NCBI RefSeq assembly: GCF_008362905.1
Contig: NZ_VFJB01000008.1
Location: forward strand, 117,904-181,903
Reading direction: 5' to 3'
Source: Deferribacter autotrophicus
GTDB taxonomy: Bacteria > Chrysiogenota > Deferribacteres > Deferribacterales > Deferribacteraceae
Length of the DNA: 64,000 bases
Position numbers and translations under genes: made by a program
Notes under the pieces: model-generated
Database searches by the model: none
Told to the model about the DNA's origin: nothing
Seen by the model: only the letters and a program-made list of their open reading frames with translations
In this document: positions 36,490 to 46,189 of the stretch, in pieces
How the letters are laid out: every line of letters begins with the position of its first letter
Position numbering within the stretch: position 1 is the stretch's first letter

Positions 36490-37926
36490 TTAAACTTTTA
36501 TTTCCACACTTACACCAAGTTCATTTCTGTATTTTTCAATAACAGGGTCAACCTCTTCATTTATAAACTCTACCACTTGTTCTGGGGCTCTACCTATAAA
36601 ATCTTTAGGATTCAAAAGTGATTTAATTTCGTTTTCATCAAGTGGGATACGCTTATCGTTTATCAATCTTTCAAGTAGATCATTTTCCATACCATCAAGT
36701 TTTACTTTTTTACCAGCTTCCATGGAATGAACTCTGATTATTTCATGCATCTCTTGTCTGTCAGCACCTTTTTTCACAGCTTCCATTATAATATTTTCTG
36801 TAGCCATAAAAGGTAATTCTTGCTTAATATGCCTTTCAATCATTTTTTCATAAACTACCATCCCATCTGTTATATTTATCAGCAAGTTAAGTATTGCATC
36901 CACTCCCATAAACGATTCTGGGATAGTAATTCTTCTATTTGCAGAGTCATCAAGAGTACGTTCAAACCACTGAGTAGCATGTGTCATATAAGGGTTTAAT
37001 GAAAGAGTGATGACATGTCTTGCTAGAGCGCATACCCTTTCACTTCTCATAGGATTTCTTTTGTAAGCCATAGCACTTGAGCCAATCTGAGTTTTTTCGA
37101 ATGGTTCTTCAATTTCTTTTAAATTTTGAAGTAATCTTACATCAGTGGCCATTTTATGAGCTGATTCTGCTATTTTTGCAAGAAGACTCAACACTTTTGT
37201 GTCCTGTTTACGAGTATAAGTTTGACCTGTAATTTTTAGGACTTTATCAAACCCCATCTTTTTACTAACAATTTCATCTAATTTTTTTACTTTTTCACTA
37301 TTGTTTTCAAAAAGTTTCATAAAAGAAGCCTGAGTTCCGGTTGTTCCTTTAACACCTCTAAATCTTAAATTTTCTATAACGTACTCAAGCTCATCAAAAT
37401 CAAGCATAAAATCCTGCAGCCATAAAGATGCTCTTTTTCCCACTGTGGTAAGTTGAGCAGGCTGATAATGGGTGAAACCTAGGGTAGGGAGATCTTTATA
37501 TTTCAGAGCAAAATTCCTTAAATTATAAATTAGATTTATCATTTTTTTCCTAATATGAAGCAATGCCTCTTTCATAATAATTAAATCACTATTATCCCCC
37601 ACATAAGCTGATGTAGCACCAAGATGTATAATAGGCATTGCCTTGGGAGCAACTTTGCCAAAGGTAAGAACATGAGCCATAACATCATGTCTAAATTTTT
37701 TTTCCATTTCCTTGGCATACTCAAAATCAATATTATTGATATTAGACTTCATTTCATCAATTTGTTCGTCTGTAATAGGAAGCCCCAATTCCTTTTCAGC
37801 CTCAGCAAGAGCCACCCATAGCTTTCTCCATGTGCTAAACTTTTTTTGCGGAGAAAAGATGTGTTGAATTTCTTCACAAGCATATCTCTCAGTTAATGGA
37901 TTTACGAAAGTATCATATTTATTCAT
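36490..37926 (-). CDS. purB: Adenylosuccinate lyase
   Basis: 478 aa of the fumarase/aspartase superfamily, in the longer ADSL subgroup. It cleaves adenylosuccinate and SAICAR in purine synthesis. Seen: HDVMAHVLTFG, HLGATSAYVGDNSD, LGFTHYQPAQ, GSSAMAYKRNPMRSE (signature loop) and DDSANRR. It starts right after the deaminase stop (TAAATG), so they are co-transcribed. Confidence 0.95.
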   Translation of the reverse strand: MNKYDTFVNPLTERYACEEIQHIFSPQKKFSTWRKLWVALAEAEKELGLPITDEQIDEMKSNINNIDFEYAKEMEKKFRHDVMAHVLTFGKVAPKAMPIIHLGATSAYVGDNSDLIIMKEALLHIRKKMINLIYNLRNFALKYKDLPTLGFTHYQPAQLTTVGKRASLWLQDFMLDFDELEYVIENLRFRGVKGTTGTQASFMKLFENNSEKVKKLDEIVSKKMGFDKVLKITGQTYTRKQDTKVLSLLAKIAESAHKMATDVRLLQNLKEIEEPFEKTQIGSSAMAYKRNPMRSERVCALARHVITLSLNPYMTHATQWFERTLDDSANRRITIPESFMGVDAILNLLINITDGMVVYEKMIERHIKQELPFMATENIIMEAVKKGADRQEMHEIIRVHSMEAGKKVKLDGMENDLLERLINDKRIPLDENEIKSLLNPKDFIGRAPEQVVEFINEEVDPVIEKYRNELGVSVEIKV

Positions 37927-39225
37927 TTATTTCACCCCACTAATTTTCTTTCCCCAATATTTTGCTTTATCTAATACTTCTTCTTCATCAATTGTCAAAA
38001 TTTTTCTATTTTCCATTATATGCTTTCCATTTATAAAAACATCTGTAATATCAGATGATTTTGCAGCATATATTAGTTGAGATACAGGATTGTAAAGAGG
38101 TTGAAGGTGAACTTTGTCTAAATTCACAATTATAAAATCAGCAAAATTTCCTTCTTTTATTTGCCCAGTATTTTCGAGATACAACCCCTTTGCCGCATTT
38201 ATTGTCAGCATATCAAGGGCAGTTTTTGCATCAAGGGCAGTAGCATCACCACTATAAGCCTTGTGAAACTTTGTTACCACCGAAGCTTCTACAAGGATAT
38301 CAAGGTCATTATTGCTTGCTGCACCATCTGTCCCGATAGATACGTTTGCGCCTTTATCAAGTAATTCCTTTACTCTTGCAAAGCCGCTTGCAAGCTTAAA
38401 ATTACTCTCCAAGCAGTGTGAGATATTTACCTTCTTTTTCCCTGCAACTTCAATTTCTTCATCAGTCAAGTGAACCATATGAGCAAAAATGGATTTGGTA
38501 TCAAGCATTCCCACTTCATCCATAAGTTTTAGAGGGGTTTTTCCATATTTATTGTATATTTCATTAACTTCCCATTCTGTTTCTGCAAGATGAGTGTGAA
38601 TAACCAAACCATACCTTTCAGCAAAAGCTATACATTTTTTATAGTTTTCAGGTGAGACAGTATAGGGTGCATGAGGGCAAATTGCAATATTTATCAAGTC
38701 ATTGTCTCTATATTTTTCAATAAGTAACTTAGCTTTATCAAGGTATTCATCTGGATTTTTAGCAAATTTTGTAGGAAAATCTAGTACTCCAGCACCTAAA
38801 ACACCTTTGACTCCAGCGTTAATCAAGGCCTGAGCAATTGAATCCGAATAAAAATACATATCATTTGCACAAATAGTTCCACTTTTAATAAGCTCGCAGG
38901 CAGCAAGGAGGGTTGCGTCATAAACAAATTCGTCGCTAAGCCATCTGTTTTCAGCAGGCCAGATATATTTTTGAAGCCATTCCATCAAAGGCAAGTCATC
39001 AGCCAGACCTCTAAAATAAACCATCGGTAAGTGTGTATGAGTATTAATAAAACCAGGGAATATAGCAGAATTGCTTCTCTCAATTATTTTATAATCATAT
39101 TTTTGATTCTCAGGTATTTCTTTTACAACTTTTTCAACTTTTTCATCATTAATCAATAAATAAGAATCTTCAACGATTTTGCCATCGTAATAAATGTATT
39201 TTGCATAAATTGCAGTTTTGCTCAT
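37927..39225 (-). CDS. mtaD: 5'-methylthioadenosine/S-adenosylhomocysteine deaminase-type amidohydrolase
   Basis: 432 aa amidohydrolase. Metal ligands are visible in PGFINTHTHLPM, in IHTHLAETEWE, in AHMVHLTDEE and in IGTDGAASNNDLD. The family deaminates SAH, MTA or adenosine-like nucleosides. Because MqnD is present in the window, an aminodeoxyfutalosine deaminase role is also possible. It is transcribed with purB and a Gph-like gene. Confidence 0.85.
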   Translation of the reverse strand: MSKTAIYAKYIYYDGKIVEDSYLLINDEKVEKVVKEIPENQKYDYKIIERSNSAIFPGFINTHTHLPMVYFRGLADDLPLMEWLQKYIWPAENRWLSDEFVYDATLLAACELIKSGTICANDMYFYSDSIAQALINAGVKGVLGAGVLDFPTKFAKNPDEYLDKAKLLIEKYRDNDLINIAICPHAPYTVSPENYKKCIAFAERYGLVIHTHLAETEWEVNEIYNKYGKTPLKLMDEVGMLDTKSIFAHMVHLTDEEIEVAGKKKVNISHCLESNFKLASGFARVKELLDKGANVSIGTDGAASNNDLDILVEASVVTKFHKAYSGDATALDAKTALDMLTINAAKGLYLENTGQIKEGNFADFIIVNLDKVHLQPLYNPVSQLIYAAKSSDITDVFINGKHIMENRKILTIDEEEVLDKAKYWGKKISGVK

Positions 39226-39226
39226 T

Positions 39227-39868
39227 TCATCCCCCTTGTACTATCTTAAGTATTTCTACTGGTGAGTCAACAATATAATCGGGAGTAATGTTACCTAATT
39301 TTCCATAACCGTATGAACAATAAATTGTAGATACACCAGCATAAAAACCTGACTCTATATCTGTATAATTATCTCCTATCATAAATGAATTTTTATCAGG
39401 ACTTATATTATACTTTTTAAATATTTTTAAAACAGGAATAGGGGAGGGCTTTTTCTCCTCAAAACTATCTCCACCAAACCATTCTTTAAAATATATATCA
39501 AGATTAAAATGCTTTACAATGATATCTGTAAACTTGAAAGACTTATTTGAAATAATGAATAGATATGGAGTAATTTTCTTTAAATTTGATAAGACATAAT
39601 CTATTTGTTCATATTTTGTTGATGTTTCAATAATTTTTTTATTATATATTTCTCTGAAGTATTTTTCTATCTCTTTATTATAGTTTTTTTCACCAACAGC
39701 TCTTTCTACTAATTTTTTTATACCATCACCCACATATGATTTTGTAACATTTATGTCAAATTTTGGAAATCCAAATTCTTCTAAAGTAATCATTAAAGAT
39801 GAATGAATATCTCTTAAAGTATCAATTAGAGTTCCGTCTAAATCAAAAATGATAACTTTATTTCTCAT
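39227..39868 (-). CDS. HAD phosphatase (phosphoglycolate phosphatase-like)
   Basis: 213 aa from the ATG at 39868; a GTG at 39889 would add seven non-conserved residues. HAD motif I is IIFDLDGTLID (D9, D11), motif II LFIISNKS, motif III/IV KKPSPIP and MIGDNYTDIE. A helical cap is present. Substrate not determined. It overlaps the Cys-rich gene slightly. Confidence 0.87.
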   Translation of the reverse strand: MRNKVIIFDLDGTLIDTLRDIHSSLMITLEEFGFPKFDINVTKSYVGDGIKKLVERAVGEKNYNKEIEKYFREIYNKKIIETSTKYEQIDYVLSNLKKITPYLFIISNKSFKFTDIIVKHFNLDIYFKEWFGGDSFEEKKPSPIPVLKIFKKYNISPDKNSFMIGDNYTDIESGFYAGVSTIYCSYGYGKLGNITPDYIVDSPVEILKIVQGG

Positions 39869-40238
39869 AATTATTTTTTCTTGTAGCACATTTTATTACT
39901 TCATTTCTAAATAGCTGTAAAAATTCGTCTTCTTCTAAGTTATTCATTTTAATATCTTTTTTAATAAGATCTAATAATACTTTTTTATCAATATCATCCA
40001 ACATACATCTTATAGCTATTGTTGAATGACAATTTTTACAGTTTCTTAAACTCAATATTTCGTGAATATCATAACAATCAAATATCTGCAAACTTTGAGG
40101 TGCAGGAAGTGATGTATTTTCGATAAAATCTTTAAAATTGTGAAACACCTTCCCACAACTACACTTTTTTGGAAACTGAGATTTAATGGATTTAATTATT
40201 TTGTCAATTAAATAAAAACTTTTATATGTTTTCGTCAT
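39858..40238 (-). CDS. Cysteine-rich hypothetical protein, likely zinc-binding
   Basis: 126 aa. CSCGK near residue 26 and CKNCH near residue 67 could together hold one zinc; a lone C54 and C78 also occur. The C-terminal part is helical and acidic. It overlaps the phosphatase gene by 11 nt and heads the minus-strand purB operon. Family not recognised. Confidence 0.65.
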   Translation of the reverse strand: MTKTYKSFYLIDKIIKSIKSQFPKKCSCGKVFHNFKDFIENTSLPAPQSLQIFDCYDIHEILSLRNCKNCHSTIAIRCMLDDIDKKVLLDLIKKDIKMNNLEEDEFLQLFRNEVIKCATRKNNYEK

Positions 40239-40368
40239 AAACTAACCTTTAATAAAATCCAACGATTTCCTTTTAAAATAACAAAGGTAAAAAATCAACA
40301 ATTTTTATTTTAGTAGGAAATATCCTATGTTAACATAATATATCTTATCGGACGTTATAAAATTTAAG

Positions 40369-40392
40369 TTGAGGTTCAGGTTGAGGCTCAGC
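40369..40392. repeat. Tandem 12-mer (hexamer-based)
   Basis: TTGAGGTTCAGG (40369-40380) is followed directly by TTGAGGCTCAGC (40381-40392), 10 of 12 identical. It belongs to the degenerate repeat block in the gap 40239-40503, which otherwise is AT-rich leader of the Cys-rich gene. Confidence 0.6.
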
Positions 40393-40424
40393 TTATAAAT
40401 GATGGTTTGTTAAAACGAAGAAGA

Positions 40425-40464
40425 AACGTTAGAACGTACAAACGAGCGAACGTTATAACGTTAA
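40425..40464. repeat. Five degenerate octamers, AACG at period 8
   Basis: AACG begins at 40425, 40433, 40441, 40449 and 40457, exactly 8 bp apart, with variable bases between (AACGTTAG, AACGTACA, AACGAGCG, AACGTTAT, AACGTTAA). It is non-coding in all frames as far as I can see. Confidence 0.7.
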
Positions 40465-40503
40465 GTTGAAACTAATTCAACATTTCATATTTAAAATCCA
40501 AAA

Positions 40504-41427
40504 TTAAATATCGAAACTGCCTGTTAATTCTGAGATATTATTAATTTTATTTTTGTTTATATATTTGGATAAATCATCTACTATTTTTAATGGGATTTCT
40601 GGATCCACAAAATTTGCTGTTCCAACCTGCACTGCAGACGCACCAGCAAGAAAAAATTCAACAACATCTTTATAATTCATTATACCACCAATACCAATAA
40701 CTGGAACTTTCACTGTTTTAAATACCTCATATACCATCCTTACTGCCACAGGTTTTATTGCAGGACCACTAAGTCCTCCTGTGATATTCGAAATATGAGG
40801 TTTTCGTGTATCAATATCTATAGACATCCCAAGGAGCGTATTTATGGCGCTTATAGCATCTGCACCGGAATCTTCACATATTTTAGCAAAAAGCTTTATA
40901 TCAGTAACATTTGGTGACAATTTAACAATTAAAGGTTTATTTCTAATATTCTTTTTTACTGCTGAAACCACTTTTTCAGTCATTTTTGGGTCTGTTCCAA
41001 ATGCTATCCCCCCTTCTTTTATATTTGGACATGAAATATTCATTTCTAGCATATCAATATCTGTAATAACATCTAATTTTTTAGCTACTTCCACATATTC
41101 ATCTACCGTTTTACCCCAGAAATTTACTATAATTCTTGTATCATATTTTCTTAATTGTGGTAATTTTTCTGATATAAACCTGTCAACTCCGATATTTTGA
41201 AGACCAATAGCATTAAGCATCCCTGCTGGTGTTTCAATGATTCTTGGCATTTTATTGCCAGGCACCTCATGTAATGACAAACCCTTTACACTGATTCCAC
41301 CTAGTTTTGAAATATCTATAAATCTACTATACTCTATTCCATATCCAAAAGTCCCACTTGCTGTGATAATAGGATTTTTAAACTTAATTCCACAAAGCTC
41401 AATTTCCAATGGGTTTTTATTAGCCAT
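40504..41427 (-). CDS. pyrD: Dihydroorotate dehydrogenase B, catalytic subunit
   Basis: 307 aa class 1B enzyme. It oxidises dihydroorotate with FMN, passing electrons to PyrK. Seen: NPIITASGTFGYG, the catalytic cysteine in NISCPNIKEGG, VKLSPNVTDI, GGLSGPAIKPVA and GIGGIMNYKD. It overlaps pyrK by 8 nt and is the last gene of carB-pyrK-pyrD. Confidence 0.96.
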   Translation of the reverse strand: MANKNPLEIELCGIKFKNPIITASGTFGYGIEYSRFIDISKLGGISVKGLSLHEVPGNKMPRIIETPAGMLNAIGLQNIGVDRFISEKLPQLRKYDTRIIVNFWGKTVDEYVEVAKKLDVITDIDMLEMNISCPNIKEGGIAFGTDPKMTEKVVSAVKKNIRNKPLIVKLSPNVTDIKLFAKICEDSGADAISAINTLLGMSIDIDTRKPHISNITGGLSGPAIKPVAVRMVYEVFKTVKVPVIGIGGIMNYKDVVEFFLAGASAVQVGTANFVDPEIPLKIVDDLSKYINKNKINNISELTGSFDI

Positions 41428-42199
41428 TCAATCGCTCCCAAGCAATTTTTGTCCCATCAAATACAGGCCCTTCCACACAGCATCTTTTCTGGACAATACC
41501 ATTCTTTTCCTTAATATAAATAATACATCCAAGGCATGCCCCTATTCCACACGCCATCTTCTCATCTAAGGAAACTTCTATATCTATTTCATTTTCCAGT
41601 GCAAAATCAACGGTAGCCTTCATCATAGGTTTTGGACCGCAACAATAAACCTTGTCAAAACTAGCTGTTTTATCAAGAAGTGCTGTAACACGCCCTTTTT
41701 GTCCAAGAGTACCGTCTTCAGTAGATATTTTTATTTCATCACAAAACTTTTTAAATTCATCTATAAGATGTATATCATCTTTACTTTTCCCACCATAAAA
41801 AAGTGTTATTTCATTATTTTTTTTCTTTAACTCTTTTGCAAGGTATAGTAGTGGTGCGATACCTACTCCACCACCAACTAGAGCAACTTTACTGTCTGCA
41901 ACAAGCTTAAAACCATTACCAAGGGGCTCGGAAAATTTTATAAGGGTTCCTTCCTCAATGTTTGCAAGTAAAGATGTACCTTTACCTACAAGCAGGTATA
42001 ATAAAGTAAACCCATCTTCATCAACATCACATATACCAAAAGGTCTTCTAAGAAGCGGATCAACCACATAATCATATACCTGAGTCTTCAGCATAAAAAA
42101 CTGACCAGGCTTACATTTTCTGACAAAATCTCTGTTCTCAACCTTCATATAATAATATTTGCCATTCAGTCTTTTATTAAAAACTACTTTCCCCTCCAT
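41420..42199 (-). CDS. pyrK: Dihydroorotate dehydrogenase B, electron-transfer subunit
   Basis: 259 aa. FAD/NAD-binding ferredoxin-reductase fold (LRRPFGIC, LVGGGVGIAPLLYLAK, YGGKSKDD) with a C-terminal [2Fe-2S] site in MACGIGACLGC plus a later cysteine in RCCVEGP. It lets class 1B PyrD use NAD+. It is nine bases after carB. Confidence 0.95.
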   Translation of the reverse strand: MEGKVVFNKRLNGKYYYMKVENRDFVRKCKPGQFFMLKTQVYDYVVDPLLRRPFGICDVDEDGFTLLYLLVGKGTSLLANIEEGTLIKFSEPLGNGFKLVADSKVALVGGGVGIAPLLYLAKELKKKNNEITLFYGGKSKDDIHLIDEFKKFCDEIKISTEDGTLGQKGRVTALLDKTASFDKVYCCGPKPMMKATVDFALENEIDIEVSLDEKMACGIGACLGCIIYIKEKNGIVQKRCCVEGPVFDGTKIAWERLNG

Positions 42200-42208
42200 A
42201 ATTCCCTC

Positions 42209-45200
42209 TTATGAAAGTTCTTTGTAGTATTCTTGCAAAGATTTTACATCCAAACCTTCATTAAGATAAGCTTCCACACCGTTTACACTGGCAATGGCAG
42301 CCTCCACTGTAGTTACATATGGGACGTTATAGTTTAAAATAACTCTTCTTATAGAGTTCGAATCAAGTCTTGACTTTTTCCCCTCAGGAACGTTTATCAC
42401 AAAATCTATCTTTTCACTTTTTATATAATCCACAATATTTGGTCTACCTTCTTGAACCTTTAAAACATGTTCCACATTAATACCGTTCTCTTTAAGAAAT
42501 TTATAAGTGCCTGTTGTTGCAATTATTTTAAATCCTAGCTTTTCAAGTTTTCTTGCTACAGGTAAAATATCTTTTTTAACTCTGTCTTTCACACTTATAA
42601 AAACTGTTCCCTTTTTAGGTAATGAATTGTCTGCTGCAAGTTGAGCCTTGTAATAAGCTCTACCAAATGTTCTATCAATCCCCATAACTTCACCTGTAGA
42701 TTTCATCTCAGGTCCAAGTATAGGGTCAGTCCCAGGAAATTTTGCGAAAGGAAATACTGCTTCTTTAACAGTAAAATACGGTACTTTTGGTTCTTTAGTA
42801 AATCCCAAATCTCTCAGTTTGTATCCAACCATCACTTTAGATGCTAATTTTGCAAGGGAAATACCAATAGATTTACTCACATAAGGCACAGTTCTTGATG
42901 CCCTTGGATTAACTTCAAGTACAAATAATTCATTGTCTTTTATAGCATATTGAACATTCATAAGACCAACTACATTAAGTTCTTTAGCTAATTCTTTTGT
43001 AGCTCTAATAATTTCATTATTTAAAGATTCAGAAATGGATCTTGGAGGAATGGAACAAGCAGAATCACCAGAATGTATTCCTGCTTCCTCAATATGCTGC
43101 ATAATCCCTGCTACAACAACCAGCTCCCCATCACTGATAGCATCCACATCGATTTCTATAGCGTTTTCTAAGAACTTATCAATCAATACCGGATGTTCCT
43201 CACTTGCTTCCACAGCATGAACCATATAATTTTTTAGAGAATCCGCATCATATACAATTTCCATAGCCCTACCACCCAGCACATAGGATGGCCTAACAAC
43301 AACTGGATAGCCAATTTCTTCTGCAATGGATAAAGCTTCATCAATATTTTTGGCAATTCCGTTTTGAGGCTGCTTGAGTCCTATTTTATTGAGTAACTCT
43401 TTAAACCTTTCTCTATCTTCAGCGGCATCAATACTATCCGGAGAGGTGCCAAGAATTGGTACACCTGCTTTTTCTAGAGGTACAGCAAGCTTCAAAGGAG
43501 TTTGTCCGCCAAATTGTACAATAACGCCAAAAGGTTTTTCTTTTTCTATTATATTCATCACATGTTCAAAAGTGAGAGGTTCAAAATAAAGTCTATCGGA
43601 AGTATCATAATCCGTACTAACCGTTTCTGGGTTGCAATTTACCATAATTGTTTCATAACCAACTTCCTTTAAAGCATATGCTGCATGAACACAGCAGTAA
43701 TCAAATTCTATCCCTTGCCCTATTCTATTTGGTCCTCCACCAAGGATAAGCACTTTCTTTTTATCTGTTACATCAGCTTCACACTCTTCTTCATAAGTAG
43801 AATACATATATGGAGTAAAAGATTCAAATTCTGCAGCACATGTATCCACTCTTTTGTAAACAGCATTTATCTTAAATGAATCTCTAATTTCTTTTATATT
43901 ATCTTCAGTGGTTTTTAATAACTTTGCCAACCTTTTATCAGAAAATCCTAATTTTTTAGCATTTAAAAGAATATTTTCGTTTAAATCAGTTAATGAAATG
44001 CTTTTTAACTTGTCCTCAAATTGTAAAATTTCAGAGATATTGTGTAAAAACCATTTATCAATTTTAGTATAATTGTAAATCTCATCGATACTAAATCCAG
44101 CTCTAAATGCCTCGGCTATATACCACACTCGTTTATCATTTGGTCTTTTTAGATAAGAAATAATCTCTTCTTTTACCTTTTCATTTTTCAATTCTTCTTC
44201 ACTATAAATTTCATCAAAACCAGTTTTACCTATTTCCAATGAATTTATTGCCTTTTGAAAAGCTTCTTTAAATGTTCTACCAATTGCCATCACTTCGCCT
44301 ACAGATTTCATCTGTGTAGTCAGTGTATCATCAGCTCCAGGAAACTTTTCAAAAGTGAATCTTGGATATTTTACCACACAGTAATCAATTGTGGGCTCAA
44401 AACAGGCTGGAGTTTTCTTTGTAATATCGTTAGGAATTTCATCCAATGTGTAGCCAACAGCAAGTTTTGCAGCTATTTTTGCTATTGGAAAACCTGTTGC
44501 TTTAGATGCAAGGGCTGAACTCCTTGAAACCCTAGGGTTCATTTCTATAATTACTTGCCTACCAGTTTTTGGATCAACAGCAAACTGAACATTTGAACCG
44601 CCAGTATCAACACCAATTTCACGCATTACCTTGATTGCAGAATCTCTAAGCTGTTGATATTCTTTATCTGTCAATGTTTGAATGGGTGCTACTGTTATAC
44701 TGTCCCCTGTATGAACACCCATCGGGTCAAAATTTTCTATACCACAGATAATTACCACATTGTCCTTCAAATCCCTCATTACTTCAAGTTCTATCTCTTT
44801 CCATCCTATAATAGATTCCTCTACTAAGATTTCATTGACAGGAGATGCTTCAAGTCCCCATATAACGTATTCTTTGTACTCTTGTAGATTGTAAGCAACA
44901 TTCCCACCTGTTCCACCAAGGGTAAAGGAAGGTCTTATGATTGCAGGAAATCCTATATCCTTTATAACCTCCATAGCTGCTTCATAAGTGTTGACATATG
45001 CACTTTTTGGCATATCTAAGCCAATTTTTGCCATTGCTTTTTTAAAAAGCTCTCTATCTTCAGCTTTTTTAATGGCATCAATTTTTGCGCCAATAAGCTC
45101 TACACCATATTTTTCAAGAATTCCTTCATTGTGCAAGTTAATGGCAAGGTTCAGAGCGGTTTGACCGCCTACTGTCGGAAGTAATGCATCAGGTCTTTCT

Positions 45201-45439
45201 TTTTCAATAATCTTCGCAGCAGCCTCCACTGTGAGAGGCTCAATATATGTGGCATCAGCAAATTCTGGATCTGTCATAATGGTAGCAGGATTTGAGTTTA
45301 TTAATACAACCTTATACCCCTCTTCTTTTAAAGCTTTTACCGCCTGACTTCCTGAATAATCAAATTCACAGGCTTGACCGATAACAATCGGTCCCGAACC
45401 TATAACTAAAATCGTTTTAATATCATTTCGTTTAGGCAC
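42209..45439 (-). CDS. carB: Carbamoyl-phosphate synthase large subunit
   Basis: 1076 aa with two ATP-grasp halves, each starting [18 protein letters not shown], and a C-terminal MGS-like allosteric domain. It supplies carbamoyl phosphate for pyrimidine and arginine synthesis. Start: the frame opens at a TTG (45466), but the family begins MPKRxDIK, and a GTG giving VPKRNDIK at 45439 has GGGAGG five bases before it, so I use 45439. The small subunit carA is not in the window. Confidence 0.96.
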   Translation of the reverse strand: MPKRNDIKTILVIGSGPIVIGQACEFDYSGSQAVKALKEEGYKVVLINSNPATIMTDPEFADATYIEPLTVEAAAKIIEKERPDALLPTVGGQTALNLAINLHNEGILEKYGVELIGAKIDAIKKAEDRELFKKAMAKIGLDMPKSAYVNTYEAAMEVIKDIGFPAIIRPSFTLGGTGGNVAYNLQEYKEYVIWGLEASPVNEILVEESIIGWKEIELEVMRDLKDNVVIICGIENFDPMGVHTGDSITVAPIQTLTDKEYQQLRDSAIKVMREIGVDTGGSNVQFAVDPKTGRQVIIEMNPRVSRSSALASKATGFPIAKIAAKLAVGYTLDEIPNDITKKTPACFEPTIDYCVVKYPRFTFEKFPGADDTLTTQMKSVGEVMAIGRTFKEAFQKAINSLEIGKTGFDEIYSEEELKNEKVKEEIISYLKRPNDKRVWYIAEAFRAGFSIDEIYNYTKIDKWFLHNISEILQFEDKLKSISLTDLNENILLNAKKLGFSDKRLAKLLKTTEDNIKEIRDSFKINAVYKRVDTCAAEFESFTPYMYSTYEEECEADVTDKKKVLILGGGPNRIGQGIEFDYCCVHAAYALKEVGYETIMVNCNPETVSTDYDTSDRLYFEPLTFEHVMNIIEKEKPFGVIVQFGGQTPLKLAVPLEKAGVPILGTSPDSIDAAEDRERFKELLNKIGLKQPQNGIAKNIDEALSIAEEIGYPVVVRPSYVLGGRAMEIVYDADSLKNYMVHAVEASEEHPVLIDKFLENAIEIDVDAISDGELVVVAGIMQHIEEAGIHSGDSACSIPPRSISESLNNEIIRATKELAKELNVVGLMNVQYAIKDNELFVLEVNPRASRTVPYVSKSIGISLAKLASKVMVGYKLRDLGFTKEPKVPYFTVKEAVFPFAKFPGTDPILGPEMKSTGEVMGIDRTFGRAYYKAQLAADNSLPKKGTVFISVKDRVKKDILPVARKLEKLGFKIIATTGTYKFLKENGINVEHVLKVQEGRPNIVDYIKSEKIDFVINVPEGKKSRLDSNSIRRVILNYNVPYVTTVEAAIASVNGVEAYLNEGLDVKSLQEYYKELS

Positions 45440-45466
45440 AACTTCCTCCCTTGAACAAATTGCCAA

Positions 45467-45495
45467 TATATAATCTTTTTAAATGGAATTTTCAA
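45467..45495 (-). promoter_or_regulatory. Candidate sigma-70 promoter of carB-pyrK-pyrD
   Basis: On the minus strand TTGAAA (45490-45495) and TATATA (45467-45472) are 17 bp apart, and the -10 lies about 28 bp before the chosen GTG start. Confidence 0.5.
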
Positions 45496-45515
45496 CCAAA
45501 AAAGAAATTTAATTT

Positions 45516-45539
45516 GAGGGGGTTATCACTCGCCCCCTC
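45516..45539. terminator. GC-clamped hairpin after the SWIM gene
   Basis: GAGGGGG (45516-45522) pairs with CCCCCTC (45533-45539) around a ten-base loop, 12 bases after the SWIM-gene stop on the minus strand. No T-run follows, so termination is uncertain. Confidence 0.45.
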
Positions 45540-45551
45540 CATATTTATTTT

Positions 45552-46094
45552 TTACACTTCAAAATCTTTTTCTAAAATATAGAGGCAGACTAATTTTATT
45601 GGATCAGTAAGGACGTGATACTTATCTTTTTCTTCATCTTTAAGGATAGCTGCAATTTGCTGCAATGAAACACCAATTAAATCAGATAATTTTGCTACTC
45701 CTACCCCTTTTTTCCTAAGTTCATCTATTAATGTTTTTAATTTAGTAGTTTTTAAATAAAATGATAGCTCATCTAAAGTTTTTATATTACCTCTTTCAAT
45801 CTTTTCATCAGATTCAAAAACCCATGGGGTATAAATATATGTTAAGCCAAGAGCAGCGGCGTGTTTACAAAACATTTCTTTAGAAGTCTTACACTCACAA
45901 CTATATTCAAGTGGATCTGAATCTATTTTTAAAGTTACATTATATATTCCATGATTACCTTTTATTTTGCCAACTATTATATTATTTTGAATTTTACAAT
46001 CAAAAAACCTTCCTACGTAATTTTCTGCTCTTTGCAAATTAATTGGAGTACAAATATTTCTTAACTGATCCTCAGTTAACTTTAACAACTTCAT
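45552..46094 (-). CDS. SWIM zinc-finger protein
   Basis: 180 aa. The SWIM motif (CxCxnCxH) is seen in YSCECKTSKEMFCKHAAALG, near residues 76-95. The N-terminal part (RAENYVGRFFDCKI) is the usual SWIM lead-in; the C-terminal third is helical and has an HTH-like look (VAKLSDLIGVSLQQIAAILK). It likely binds nucleic acid. A strong AAGGAGG precedes the ATG. It is separated from recG by 95 bp. Confidence 0.8.
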   Translation of the reverse strand: MKLLKLTEDQLRNICTPINLQRAENYVGRFFDCKIQNNIIVGKIKGNHGIYNVTLKIDSDPLEYSCECKTSKEMFCKHAAALGLTYIYTPWVFESDEKIERGNIKTLDELSFYLKTTKLKTLIDELRKKGVGVAKLSDLIGVSLQQIAAILKDEEKDKYHVLTDPIKLVCLYILEKDFEV

Positions 46095-46189
46095 TGGAGG
46101 CCTCCTTAGATTTGTTTGTGCAACTTTATATTTTTAGTATATTTTAAATCATTTCCATCTTCAAGGGAGATTTTATTATTTATATTAAA

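Noticed and set aside
42641..44518. Several open frames on the plus strand opposite carB
   Set aside because: Antisense shadows of a strongly conserved gene, with no family character and no ribosome-binding sites.
45440..45466. TTG start of carB at 45466
   Set aside because: The family start MPKR..DIK corresponds to the GTG at 45439, and the ribosome-binding site lies inside the would-be extension.
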